From Gaiellasilicea sp963749515 (GTDB lineage Bacteria > Actinomycetota > Thermoleophilia > Gaiellales > Gaiellaceae), in NCBI GenBank assembly GCA_963749515.1, contig CAVVMR010000010.1, positions 186,001-250,000 on the forward strand: 64,000 nt of DNA, given 5' to 3'. Made by a program: the position numbers and the translations under genes. The notes under the pieces were generated by a model. The model saw only the letters and a program-made list of their open reading frames with translations. It was not told where the DNA came from and searched no databases. Below, one piece after another: positions 25,667 to 33,819 of this stretch (position 1 is the stretch's first letter; every line of letters starts with the position of its first letter).

Positions 25667-25750
25667 TGCCGAAGGGGGGAATCGAACCCCCACTCCCCGA
25701 AGGGAACCGGATTTTGAGTCCGGCGCGTCTGCCAGTTCCGCCACTTCGGC
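25667..25750 (-). tRNA. tRNA-Leu (anticodon CAA)
   Basis: A class II tRNA on the - strand. The acceptor stem GCCGAAG pairs with CTTCGGC, and the discriminator is A. The anticodon loop CTCAAAA lies between CCGGA and TCCGG and gives CAA, reading UUG. The long variable arm (TTCCCTTCGGGGAGT) and a T arm GGGGG-TTCGATT-CCCCC fit leucine. CCA is not encoded. Confidence 0.95.
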
Positions 25751-25824
25751 CCGAGAAACGATGGTATCCGCCTCTCAGGGACGCGACTGGCCGCCCGCGG
25801 GATGGGTACCTCACGTTAAGAAAG

Positions 25825-25853
25825 TTGAATCCGAGGCGGCTTGCCTGGATACT
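25825..25853 (+). promoter_or_regulatory. Promoter of the livK operon
   Basis: TTGAAT (25825-25830) and GATACT (25848-25853) with a 17-bp spacer. The start would fall near 25860, leaving a leader of about 70 nt that ends in a strong GGAGGAGGAG ribosome site. Confidence 0.5.
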
Positions 25854-25928
25854 TCCCACTTCGCCCGCCACAAGGGCTGCGCAAGCGTGCAGAACTCGTC
25901 GGGTCCATCGGACGGAGGAGGAGAGCAG

Positions 25929-27314
25929 TTGATTTCCAGAAAGCGTGGTTTGCTGAGCATTCTGGCGCTGCTCGTCGCGGTGCTTGCACTGATCGCGGCG
26001 GGTTGCGGAGGCGACGACGAAGAAGGCAGCGGGGACGGCACGACAACCGCAGCCTCCGGGGGCAGCAGCGGCAGCATCGAGGCTCTGCCGTCCTCGTCGT
26101 GTACTGCGGTCGAGTACGAGGGTGAAGGCGACCCGGACGTGCTCATCGCATCCGACTTCCCGCTTCAGGGGTCGTCGCGCACCCAGACCATTCAGATCGT
26201 GGAGGCGATTCGCTACCTCCTCGAAGAGTCGAACTTCAAGGCCGGTGACCACAACGTCGCGTTCCAGTCGTGCGACGACGCCACCGCTCAGGCGGGCAAG
26301 TGGGACTCCGGTAAGTGCTCGACGAACGCCCAGGCATATGCCGGCAACGAGAAGCTCGTCGGCGTGATCGGGACGTTCAACTCGGGTTGTGCCGCAATCG
26401 AGATTCCGGTCCTGAACCAGGCCCCGGGCGGCGGCGTGGCGATGATCTCGCCCGCCAACACGTACGTGTGCCTCACCGAGGGTGGGCCGGGCTGCGACGC
26501 AACCGAGCCGGACAAGTACTACCCGGGCGGGACGCGCAACTACGCCCGCGTGGTCGCGCACGACGCCTACCAGGGCGCAGCCGTGGCCGAGTTCGCCAAG
26601 GAGCAGGGCGTCACGAGCATCTACATCCTGAACGACAAGGAGGCCTACGGCCTCGGCGTCGCGACGAACCTCAGGAACGCTGCGGAGGCCGTCGGGATCA
26701 AGATCGCCGGCTTCGCGGCCTGGGATCCGAAGGCGTCGAGCTACGAGGCGCTGTTCCGCAAGATCGGCGGCACGGATGCGGACGCAGTCTTCCTCGGTGG
26801 CCTGATCGATGAGAACGGCGCCCAGGTGATCAAGGACAAGGTCGCCGTGCTCGGCCCGAACGACGGCGAGGTCAAGCTGTTCGCGCCGGACGGGTTCACG
26901 ACGCAGCAGACGATCGACGAGGCCCCCGAGGCCACGCCGGGCATGTTCATGAGCGTTGCCGGCGTGCCGATCGACGAGTTCAAGGGCGAGGGCGCCGAGT
27001 TCGCCGAGGCGTTCAAGCCGCGGCTAGGCGGCAAGGCGATCGACCCATACGCGATCTACGGCGCGCAGGCGGCGCAGATCATGCTCGACGCGATCGCGGC
27101 GTCGGACGGAAGCCGTGGGGACGTGCTCGCCAAGATGTTCGAGGCGAAGGTCACGGACGGGTATCTCGGCAGCTTCGAGATCAACGAGAACGGCGATCCG
27201 AGCGGTGCCGAAGGTGCGGTCGTCGGCTTCACGATCTACAAGGCCACGGACAAGCTCGAGACGGTGAAGACGGTCTCTCCGAAGCCGGAGAACGTCGACG
27301 CAGCTCGCGGCTAG
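25929..27314 (+). CDS. livK: Branched-chain amino-acid type ABC transporter substrate-binding lipoprotein
   Basis: A 461-residue exported lipoprotein. The signal MISRKRGLLSILALLVAVL runs into the lipobox LIAAGC, followed by an acidic and Ser/Gly/Thr-rich linker. The mature part is a type I periplasmic binding fold: VLIASDFPLQG, VGVIGTFNSGCAAIEIPVLNQ (quoted in part), VAMISPANTYVCL, YARVVAHDAYQGAAVAEFA, DKEAYGLGVATNL. TTG 25929 is chosen by GGAGGAGGAG (25913-25922) and the signal peptide; the open frame goes further back through the tRNA region. It is the first gene of the liv cluster. The real ligand could be an amino acid, amide or urea. Confidence 0.92.
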   Translation: MISRKRGLLSILALLVAVLALIAAGCGGDDEEGSGDGTTTAASGGSSGSIEALPSSSCTAVEYEGEGDPDVLIASDFPLQGSSRTQTIQIVEAIRYLLEESNFKAGDHNVAFQSCDDATAQAGKWDSGKCSTNAQAYAGNEKLVGVIGTFNSGCAAIEIPVLNQAPGGGVAMISPANTYVCLTEGGPGCDATEPDKYYPGGTRNYARVVAHDAYQGAAVAEFAKEQGVTSIYILNDKEAYGLGVATNLRNAAEAVGIKIAGFAAWDPKASSYEALFRKIGGTDADAVFLGGLIDENGAQVIKDKVAVLGPNDGEVKLFAPDGFTTQQTIDEAPEATPGMFMSVAGVPIDEFKGEGAEFAEAFKPRLGGKAIDPYAIYGAQAAQIMLDAIAASDGSRGDVLAKMFEAKVTDGYLGSFEINENGDPSGAEGAVVGFTIYKATDKLETVKTVSPKPENVDAARG

Positions 27315-27332
27315 CACGTCGCCTGCAGCATG

Positions 27333-27372
27333 AAGTTGGGGGAGGGCTTGGCCCTCCCCCAACTTTCCTTTA
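27333..27372 (+). terminator. Intra-operon terminator between livK and livH
   Basis: A perfect 15-bp stem, AAGTTGGGGGAGGGC (27333-27347) with GCCCTCCCCCAACTT (27351-27365), loop TTG, followed by TCCTTTA. It is the strongest terminator in the window and would limit permease and ATPase transcripts relative to livK. Confidence 0.85.
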
Positions 27373-27376
27373 GGTT
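27371..27376 (+). promoter_or_regulatory. Possible internal -10 hexamer for livH
   Basis: TAGGTT directly after the terminator, 8 nt before ATG 27385. It would let livHMGF be transcribed without livK. Confidence 0.35.
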
Positions 27377-27384
27377 CTCCCCTC

Positions 27385-28434
27385 ATGGCGGCACCGGCCC
27401 TGACGAGCACCCTCGACCGCTTGCGGAAATCGGGCTTCGTGGTTCTCCTCGGCTATGCCCTCGTCGCGCTCGTCGGCCTCTGGCTGGTCGTCAACTTCGT
27501 CAAGGAGCCGACGGAGTTCGTCAACGTCGGCTTGATCGGGCTGACGAACGGCGCGATCTATGGCCTCGTAGCGTTGGGCTACACGCTCGTCTACGGCATC
27601 CTCCAGCTGATCAACTTCGCCCACGGAGACGTCTTCGCGCTGTCCGGACTCGTCGCGAGCACGATCATCATCTCGGTGATCGGGCTGGACAGGGACGCCT
27701 CTGTGCTCGCGATCCTCGGCGGAATCTTGGCGACGCTAGTCGTGATCATGATCCTCTTCGCGACCATCAACGCCACGATCGAGTTCGTTGCCTATCGGCG
27801 CCTGAGGCGTGCGCCCCGGCTCGCTGCGCTGATCACCGCAGTGGGAATGTCGTTCATCGTGCAGAACACCTCGCTCGCGCTCTACGACGTCAACTTCCGC
27901 TCCGTGCCGTCGTTCATTCCGCGTACGGAGGCGATCGGGATCGGCGACGTGACGTACTCGTGGAACAAGCTTGCTGCCCTGCTGATCACGGTTCCCGTGC
28001 TGGTGCTGCTCACATGGTTTGTGCGGTCGACGCGCCAGGGCAAGGCGATGCGCGCGGTCGCGCAGGACACCGAGGCCTCGGCGATGATGGGCATCAACGT
28101 GAACCGGACGATCTCGGTCACATTCGCGATCGCCGGGGCGCTGGCCGGCACCGCGGGTATCGTCTACCTGCTCCAGTTCAACATGCGCTACGACACGGGT
28201 TTCGAGCTGGGGCTGATCGCCTTCACCGCCGCCGTGCTCGGCGGCATCGGGAATCTCTCTGGGGCCGTTCTCGGTGCACTCGTGATCGGCTTCATCCAGG
28301 CCTTCAACGAAGGGCTCACCTGGTACACGCCCGGGTCCGACTGGACGCGCACCATCGTGTTCGGAATCCTGATCATGATCCTCGTCTTCCGGCCAGAGGG
28401 GCTGCTGGGCGAGCGCACGCCTGAGGGCGCATGA
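27385..28434 (+). CDS. livH: Branched-chain amino-acid ABC transporter permease LivH
   Basis: A 349-residue inner-membrane permease with eight or more hydrophobic helices. The family motifs GLTNGAIYGLVALGYTLVYG, LINFAHGDVFALSG, RQGKAMRAVAQDTEASAMMGIN (quoted in part) and AAVLGGIGNLSGAVLGAL are present. The N-terminal about 40 residues extend beyond typical LivH with one extra helix. The stop overlaps the livM start by 4 nt (ATGA). Confidence 0.95.
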   Translation: MAAPALTSTLDRLRKSGFVVLLGYALVALVGLWLVVNFVKEPTEFVNVGLIGLTNGAIYGLVALGYTLVYGILQLINFAHGDVFALSGLVASTIIISVIGLDRDASVLAILGGILATLVVIMILFATINATIEFVAYRRLRRAPRLAALITAVGMSFIVQNTSLALYDVNFRSVPSFIPRTEAIGIGDVTYSWNKLAALLITVPVLVLLTWFVRSTRQGKAMRAVAQDTEASAMMGINVNRTISVTFAIAGALAGTAGIVYLLQFNMRYDTGFELGLIAFTAAVLGGIGNLSGAVLGALVIGFIQAFNEGLTWYTPGSDWTRTIVFGILIMILVFRPEGLLGERTPEGA

Positions 28435-29651
28435 GTGCCATCGAGCAGCGGCTGCGGAGCTTTGGTCCCACGACCTTGCTCGCGCTCGGGCTGGTGGTGG
28501 TGGCGTTCTTCTACCCGCAGTACGTCGAGTCGCTCGCCGACAACCTTCCGCTGATCGGCGACTTCATCCCGTCGCTCTCCTCGATGGTGATCATGATCGT
28601 CTTCACGATGATGGCCGTCGGGCTGAACATCGTCGTTGGCTACGCGGGCCTGCTCGACCTCGGCTACGTCGCCTTCTACGCTGCCGGCGCCTACACCTCG
28701 GCCTGGTTCGCCTCACAGCAGTTCGACCAGTGGACGTTCCACTTCGGCTCCGTCGGGATCTCCAAGGAGTTGCCCGGCATCCACCTCTCGATCTGGCTGG
28801 TGCTGATCATCGCGGGACTGTTCACGGCAATGGCCGGCATCCTGATCGGGCTGCCGACACTGAGGCTGCGCGGTGACTACCTCGCGATCGTGACGCTCGG
28901 GTTCGGCGAGATCATCCCGCAGGTTGTTCGCAACGGCGACAACGTGTTCGGCTTCGACCTCACGCACGGCACGTTCGGGATCAGCCCGATCGACTCGCCG
29001 GGATTCGGAAGCGTCGGCGAGTCCCTCGGTCTGCCGTTGAGCTACCAGCAGTCCTTCGAGCGCGCGCAGTGGTTTTACTGGACGGCGCTGGCGCTGCTGC
29101 TGATCACCGTCTTCTGCTCGGTGCGGCTGCGAGACTCGAGGCTCGGACGGGCCTGGATTGCGATCCGGGAGGACGAGACCGCAGCTGCCGCGATGGGCGT
29201 GCCCCTGATGCGCACGAAGACGTGGTCGTACGCGATCGGCGCCTTCTTCGGCGGCGTCGCTGGAGCTTTCTATGCGAGCTTCAAGAGCGGTGCGTTCCCC
29301 GCGGACTTCTACTTCAACATCTCGGTCTTCCTGCTCTGCATGGTGATCCTCGGCGGCATGGGATCGATCTGGGGGGTGCTCCTCGGCGGCATGGTCCTCG
29401 GCTACCTGAACGTCGAGGGCCTCGCCACGCTCGGCTCGGAGCTCAACGGGGCCGGCATCGACTTCGACCCGACCAAGTACCAGTTCGGCTTCTACGGCGT
29501 GATCATCGTGCTGATGATGCTGTTCCGGCCGGAGGGGCTGATCCCCGAGCGGCGGCACAAGCGCGAGCTCGAGCTCGGCGTCGCCGGCACACCGATGTAC
29601 GACGTCACTGCCGAGGGCGCCGATACTGACCGCGAGCCGAGCAATGACTGA
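28431..29651 (+). CDS. livM: Branched-chain amino-acid ABC transporter permease LivM
   Basis: A 406-residue membrane permease and partner of LivH. LNIVVGYAGLLDLGYVAFYA, LPTLRLRGDYLAIVTLGFGE, WIAIREDETAAAAMGVP and MVILGGMGSIWGVLLGG are diagnostic. The cytoplasmic C-terminus is charged (RRHKRELELG and an acidic tail). It overlaps livH by 4 nt and livG by 8 nt. Confidence 0.95.
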   Translation: MSAIEQRLRSFGPTTLLALGLVVVAFFYPQYVESLADNLPLIGDFIPSLSSMVIMIVFTMMAVGLNIVVGYAGLLDLGYVAFYAAGAYTSAWFASQQFDQWTFHFGSVGISKELPGIHLSIWLVLIIAGLFTAMAGILIGLPTLRLRGDYLAIVTLGFGEIIPQVVRNGDNVFGFDLTHGTFGISPIDSPGFGSVGESLGLPLSYQQSFERAQWFYWTALALLLITVFCSVRLRDSRLGRAWIAIREDETAAAAMGVPLMRTKTWSYAIGAFFGGVAGAFYASFKSGAFPADFYFNISVFLLCMVILGGMGSIWGVLLGGMVLGYLNVEGLATLGSELNGAGIDFDPTKYQFGFYGVIIVLMMLFRPEGLIPERRHKRELELGVAGTPMYDVTAEGADTDREPSND

Positions 29652-30423
29652 CCTCCTGACCGCGCAACACGTCCGGAAGGAGTTCGGCGGCCTCGTCGCC
29701 ACGAACGACATCGACTTCAGCATCCCGCAGGGATCGATCGTGTCGCTCATCGGCCCGAACGGTGCCGGGAAGACGACGTTCTTCAACATGCTCACCGGTG
29801 TCTACCGGCCGACCGCGGGCACGATCGTCTTCGACGGGGTCGACGTGACGGACAAGCCGCCGCACGCGATCACCGAGCTCGGCGTCGGCCGCACCTTCCA
29901 GAACATCCGGCTCTTCCAGCACATGACCTCGCTCGAGAACGTTCTCGTCGGGATGCACTGTCGGCTCAAGGGCGGCATCATCGGCTCGATCATCCGCACG
30001 CCGCGTGTGCGGCGCGAAGAGCGCGAGGCTGAGAGCACCGCTCGCGAGCTGCTCCGCTTCTCGGGCCTGCGCGGGCGGGACAAGGAGATGGCGCGCAACC
30101 TGCCCTACGGCGACCAGCGGCGGCTGGAGGTCGCGCGTGCGCTCGCGACGCAGCCGAAGCTCCTCCTGCTCGACGAGCCCACCGCGGGCATGAACCCGCA
30201 GGAGACCGCCGATTTCACGGCGTTCGTGCGGGTGCTCCGCGACGAACGCGACCTGACCGTGCTGATGATCGAGCACGACATGAAGGTCGTGATGGGTATC
30301 TCGGATCGCGTGACGGTGCTCGACTACGGCGAGAAGATCGCCGAGGGCACGCCTCAGGAGGTCCAGAAGGACGACCGGGTGATCGAGGCCTATCTCGGGA
30401 AGGGGGCGACGAGCCATGGCTGA
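29644..30423 (+). CDS. livG: ABC transporter ATPase LivG
   Basis: A 259-residue ABC ATPase. Walker A GPNGAGKTT at about 39-47, Q-loop in GVGRTFQNIRLF, a signature that reads NLPYGDQRRLEVARAL (YGDQR instead of LSGGQ, typical of LivG), Walker B LLLLDEPTAGMNP and the H-loop MIEHDMKVV. It forms a heterodimer with LivF. It is coupled to both neighbours by overlaps of 8 nt. Confidence 0.95.
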   Translation: MTDLLTAQHVRKEFGGLVATNDIDFSIPQGSIVSLIGPNGAGKTTFFNMLTGVYRPTAGTIVFDGVDVTDKPPHAITELGVGRTFQNIRLFQHMTSLENVLVGMHCRLKGGIIGSIIRTPRVRREEREAESTARELLRFSGLRGRDKEMARNLPYGDQRRLEVARALATQPKLLLLDEPTAGMNPQETADFTAFVRVLRDERDLTVLMIEHDMKVVMGISDRVTVLDYGEKIAEGTPQEVQKDDRVIEAYLGKGATSHG

Positions 30424-31153
30424 GCCGGCCAAGGAGAACGGCGTCGTCCTGGAGCTCAAGGACGTCCACACCTACTACGGCTCGATCCACGCGCTCAAGG
30501 GCATCTCGCTGAAGGTGTACGAGGGCGAGGTGGTGACTCTGATCGGCGCGAACGGCGCGGGCAAGTCCACGACGCTGCGCTCCATCAACGGTGTCAATCA
30601 TCCGCGCGAGGGCTCGATCACGTTCGCCGGCACGGACATTACGAATGCGCCTGCGCACACGATCGTGAAGATGGGGATCGCTCAATCGCCGGAGGGGCGG
30701 CGGCTCTTCCCGCGCATGAGCGTGCTCGAAAACCTCGAGATGGGTGCGTTCCAGCGCACCGACAAGGCGAACTTCCCCGAGGACCTCGATCGTGTCTTCG
30801 ACCTCTTTCCACGCCTGGCGGAGCGGAAGCAGCAGAAGGCGGGGACGATGTCCGGCGGCGAGCAGCAGATGGTGGCGATGGGACGGGCGCTCATGGCTCG
30901 TCCGAAGCTGCTCCTGCTCGACGAGCCCTCGATGGGCCTGGCGCCGATCTTCGTCGAGCGGATCTTCGAGATCGTGCGGGAGATCAACGCGCAGGGGACG
31001 CCGATCCTGCTCGTCGAGCAGAACGCTTTGATGGCGCTCGACGCGGCGAGCCGCGGCTACGTGCTCGAGACCGGCATGATCGCGCTCGAGGGGCCGGCGA
31101 AGGAGCTGCGCGACAACGCGCAGGTCCGCAAGACGTATCTCGGCGAGGAGTAG
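30416..31153 (+). CDS. livF: ABC transporter ATPase LivF
   Basis: A 245-residue ABC ATPase, second nucleotide-binding subunit. Walker A GANGAGKST, Q-loop GIAQSPEGRRLFPRMSV, signature TMSGGEQQMVAMGRALM, Walker B LLLLDEPSMGLAP and H-loop VEQNALMAL are all present. It is the last gene of the cluster, followed by two palindromes before the convergent LarA-like gene. Confidence 0.95.
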   Translation: MAEPAKENGVVLELKDVHTYYGSIHALKGISLKVYEGEVVTLIGANGAGKSTTLRSINGVNHPREGSITFAGTDITNAPAHTIVKMGIAQSPEGRRLFPRMSVLENLEMGAFQRTDKANFPEDLDRVFDLFPRLAERKQQKAGTMSGGEQQMVAMGRALMARPKLLLLDEPSMGLAPIFVERIFEIVREINAQGTPILLVEQNALMALDAASRGYVLETGMIALEGPAKELRDNAQVRKTYLGEE

Positions 31154-31164
31154 GCGCGCGTCAC

Positions 31165-31191
31165 GAGCTTGTGTTCCTGTAACACAAGCTC
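31165..31191. terminator. Palindrome 1 after livF
   Basis: GAGCTTGTGTT (31165-31175) and AACACAAGCTC (31181-31191) form a perfect 11-bp stem with a CCTGT loop. It is far more AT-rich than its surroundings. It is probably a terminator; no T-tract follows. Confidence 0.6.
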
Positions 31192-31221
31192 CTCGCGAAC
31201 CGCTCCGTTCAGCCGATCGGG

Positions 31222-31242
31222 CTTGTGTTTCTGTAACACAAG
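31222..31242. terminator. Palindrome 2 after livF, near-copy of palindrome 1
   Basis: CTTGTGTT (31222-31229) and AACACAAG (31235-31242) with a TCTGT loop repeat the core of the first palindrome with one base changed. It lies 5 nt from the end of the convergent LarA-like gene, so each palindrome may serve one strand. Confidence 0.6.
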
Positions 31243-31247
31243 GCTGC

Positions 31248-32747
31248 TCAGCCCGGCCCGACGTCGAGCGGGGAGTAGGGCGGGCTCAGGAGGATGCCGA
31301 TTCGCGCTTCGCCGCCGGCGAGGCCGTGCGCCATCTCGAGTGCGCTGGAGATCCCGTGCGTCGGCACGAAGCCGAGCGTGCGTGCGGCCTGGTGGTCGCG
31401 GCAGCCGGCGACGAGGACCGCCCCGAGCCGGTCGAGGGCCGGCCGGCAGCCCTCCCAGTCGACATAGGGAAGGAGGGGGTGGCAGGCGCGGCCTGCGCGG
31501 TAGGCGGCAAGAGCGCGATCGTCCGACGCGGCCGCCCGCTCGCCGGCCGCCAGCTCGGCTCCCGTTCGGCCGTCGCGCAGCGCATGGAAGAGCGCGCGGT
31601 ACGGATCCTGCGTTCCGTGCGCGAAGTGGCGCGAGAGCCGGTGCACCACGATCGCCGTTCCGCCGTCGACGACGGGGAACGAGTCGCGCCAGAGCCGGAG
31701 GGCCAGCCCAAGAGCGACCGTCGCGACCGTGAGCGGGTTCAGCCGCTCGCGTGGAGAGTGATGGTGCTTCCACGGCATCCCGATCACGATTGCGTCGAGG
31801 GGCTGCTCGAGCCGGATCGACCGTCGTGCGATCCCTCGCAGAAGAGCCTCGGCGTGGGCCACCGACGGCGGCCCGGCGAAGGCCGCGACGACCGTCAGCT
31901 CCCGCGCGAGGTCCTGGAGGATCTTGCGGCGCAGACCGCGTGGAAAGAGCGAGAACCGGCGCAGCGGTGAGGCGCCGAGGTGGCGGAGTGAAGCTTCTTC
32001 GTAGGGGTAGGCGCGGAAGCGGCCGAGGAGCCGTGGCGGATTCAGCACGAGCGACGCCCCGATCACCGGCACGCGTCCGGCGAGCGTCCGTTCGAGCGCG
32101 AGCCCGAGCTGCCAGCCGCGTGCCGCCGCCGTCTCGAGCAGTGAGTACGCGGTCGCGGCACGAAGAGTCTCCGCGCCGCACGCCCCGAGCAGCGCACCCG
32201 GGCCGCCGTGCAGCACTGTCTCGGCGGCGGTGACGCAGACCACGAGATCGGTCTCGAGCAGCCGCCGGTTGACGCGGAGCGGTGTGCGCCCGGCGTCGCC
32301 CACATGGACGAGGTCCGGCGCCTCCGCATCGTGAACGACGACCTCGCCGTGGAACCGGCGGGCAGGGATCGGTGGGAGAAGCGCCTCCTGCTCTCGGTGC
32401 CCGGCCCGGCGGTTGAGGCCACCTGCCACCAGGATCGTCTGTTGCCGCGACGGCACGCCCAGCCGCTCGAGCTCGACGAGCGTGGCTGCGAGCGCCTCGC
32501 GGCGCGGGTCATTCGGGGCGCCGGGTAGCGGCAGCTCGGGCGGCTCGACGAGGATCGTCACCTTGCCGCCGCGCTTGACGAGGGCTTCGAGCGGCGCACC
32601 GGAGAGCGGGAAGCGAAGCGCATCGCGCACGGCGGCGCCCACGTCGGCAATTCCCTCGGAGGGTGTTGAGGGCCTCAGCAGGAGCGCGTCGTCCGGGGCG
32701 TTGACGATCGCGACGCGAGAGCCCGACGGCAGCGGGATCCTCGGCAT
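31248..32747 (-). CDS. LarA-like (nickel-pincer lactate racemase family) protein, likely non-racemase
   Basis: A 499-residue protein with an N-terminal domain like the LarA/DUF2088 family: LEALVKRGGKVTILVEPP, EALAATLVELERLGVPS, QQTILVAGGLNRR. The usual TGxHRxxT segment reads AGGLNRRAGHREQE, so the expected His is Asn. The central part has LLETDLVVCVTAAETVLHGG, ALLGACGAET and PWKHHHSPRERLNPLTVATVAL, consistent with the family's second lobe. The C-terminal VGMPWKHHH and PYVDWEGCRPALDRLGAVLVAG are less typical. It may act on a hydroxy acid or only bind ligand. TATGGT lies 8 nt before ATG 32747. Confidence 0.7.
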   Translation of the reverse strand: MPRIPLPSGSRVAIVNAPDDALLLRPSTPSEGIADVGAAVRDALRFPLSGAPLEALVKRGGKVTILVEPPELPLPGAPNDPRREALAATLVELERLGVPSRQQTILVAGGLNRRAGHREQEALLPPIPARRFHGEVVVHDAEAPDLVHVGDAGRTPLRVNRRLLETDLVVCVTAAETVLHGGPGALLGACGAETLRAATAYSLLETAAARGWQLGLALERTLAGRVPVIGASLVLNPPRLLGRFRAYPYEEASLRHLGASPLRRFSLFPRGLRRKILQDLARELTVVAAFAGPPSVAHAEALLRGIARRSIRLEQPLDAIVIGMPWKHHHSPRERLNPLTVATVALGLALRLWRDSFPVVDGGTAIVVHRLSRHFAHGTQDPYRALFHALRDGRTGAELAAGERAAASDDRALAAYRAGRACHPLLPYVDWEGCRPALDRLGAVLVAGCRDHQAARTLGFVPTHGISSALEMAHGLAGGEARIGILLSPPYSPLDVGPG

Positions 32748-32755
32748 GACGGGCG

Positions 32756-32761
32756 ACCATA
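32756..32761 (-). promoter_or_regulatory. -10 hexamer of the LarA-like gene
   Basis: TATGGT on the - strand, 8 nt before the ATG. Confidence 0.35.
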
Positions 32762-32787
32762 CCTACGGGCCTGCGGCCCGTGACCAG

Positions 32788-33744
32788 CTAGGGAATGCGC
32801 CGGTAGAGGCGGAGGAACGACTCGCGAAAGCCTCGGCGCGGCCAGAAGCGGGATGCGAGCAGGTTCGTCACCCGCCAGTCGCTCACCATCGTCTCGTAGC
32901 CGCGCTCGCGCGCCCAGGCGAACGCCGCGTCGGCGAGCGCGACGCCGGCGCCCGATCCCCGCACGTCCGGCCGGGTCGCCGCCCAGCCGAGGAACGCGGC
33001 GCCCTCGGGTCGCGCCAGGGCCACATGCATGCCGGACAACTCGACGGGGACCAGGTGGAACGCGCCGACGATCCGGCCGTCCTGCTCCGCCACGAGGTCG
33101 CCGGTCTCCTCGTTGGCGAGGTCCTCGAGGATCCCCGCGCGCAACTCCTCCTCGGTCTCCTGTGGCGTCCGGCCGCCGAAGACCGGTGCCAGCGACTGAT
33201 GGTCCGCGAGGAGCGGCGCCAGCTCCACGAGTGCATCGAGGTCGCGCTCCTCCGCGTGACGGACGCCGTCCGGCCAGTCGACGTACGGCACCTCGCGGAT
33301 CCCGTAGGCGTGCTGCTGCCCGAAGCTCACCCGCGACCAGGCGTCGAGCAGAGCGGGATCGGTCGCAGGTACGACCGAGTAGTGGCGGTCGCGGCCCTCG
33401 TCGACCCAGCGCGCGGCCGCGGCGCCGTACAGGTCGCGCAGGTCCTCGCCGACCTCGACCGCGTGCCCTGCGGTCTCGACCCACATGTTCGCGCCCCAGA
33501 CCTCGTCGTTCTTCCGCATCCCGATGAGGAAGCCGACGACGCGCGTGCCGCGTAGGGCGACCGCGCCCGAGGCCCCCTCGCTCCGCGCGAGCGCCGCCAC
33601 CTCTGCGGCTGCCGCTTCCGCATTCTCGTACTTGGCCGAGAGCCGAGGCTCGGCCGCCCGGTGAGCGCGATGGCGCGCAGCGAGGAGCTCGCCGGCGTGG
33701 GGAAGGAACTCATCGGAAAAGGGCCGGAGCTCGAGGCGGGTCAC
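32788..33744 (-). CDS. Double-domain GNAT acetyltransferase
   Basis: A 318-residue protein with two GNAT folds. The second is clear: MHVALARPEGAAFLGWAATRPDVRGSGAGVALADAAFAWAR (in parts: FLGWAATRPDVRGSGAG is motif A with the acetyl-CoA loop) then VTNLLASRFWPRRGFRESFLRL. The first (LELRPFSDEF to WVDEGRDRHYSV) is degenerate and likely structural. The start is GTG 33744 with TGGAGG close upstream. Substrate unknown. It is divergent from the HEXXH protein. Confidence 0.8.
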   Translation of the reverse strand: MTRLELRPFSDEFLPHAGELLAARHRAHRAAEPRLSAKYENAEAAAAEVAALARSEGASGAVALRGTRVVGFLIGMRKNDEVWGANMWVETAGHAVEVGEDLRDLYGAAAARWVDEGRDRHYSVVPATDPALLDAWSRVSFGQQHAYGIREVPYVDWPDGVRHAEERDLDALVELAPLLADHQSLAPVFGGRTPQETEEELRAGILEDLANEETGDLVAEQDGRIVGAFHLVPVELSGMHVALARPEGAAFLGWAATRPDVRGSGAGVALADAAFAWARERGYETMVSDWRVTNLLASRFWPRRGFRESFLRLYRRIP

Positions 33745-33768
33745 GGCCTCCAGACGATAACCGGCGCG

Positions 33769-33797
33769 TTGACTCCTCGCCGAGCGGGGCGTAGGGT
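33769..33797 (+). promoter_or_regulatory. Promoter of the secreted HEXXH gene
   Basis: TTGACT (33769-33774) and TAGGGT (33792-33797) with a 17-bp spacer. GGAGG (33810-33814) follows before GTG 33820. Confidence 0.6.
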
Positions 33798-33819
33798 CGC
33801 TCGATCTGCGGAGGTTGCT

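Noticed and set aside
25479..25928. Extension of livK upstream through the P-loop gene end and the tRNA
   Set aside because: The region contains tRNA-Leu on the other strand and has no protein signal; the TTG with a strong ribosome site and signal peptide is at 25929.
31165..31242. The two palindromes as a small CRISPR array
   Set aside because: Only two copies, each an internal palindrome, with no cas genes.
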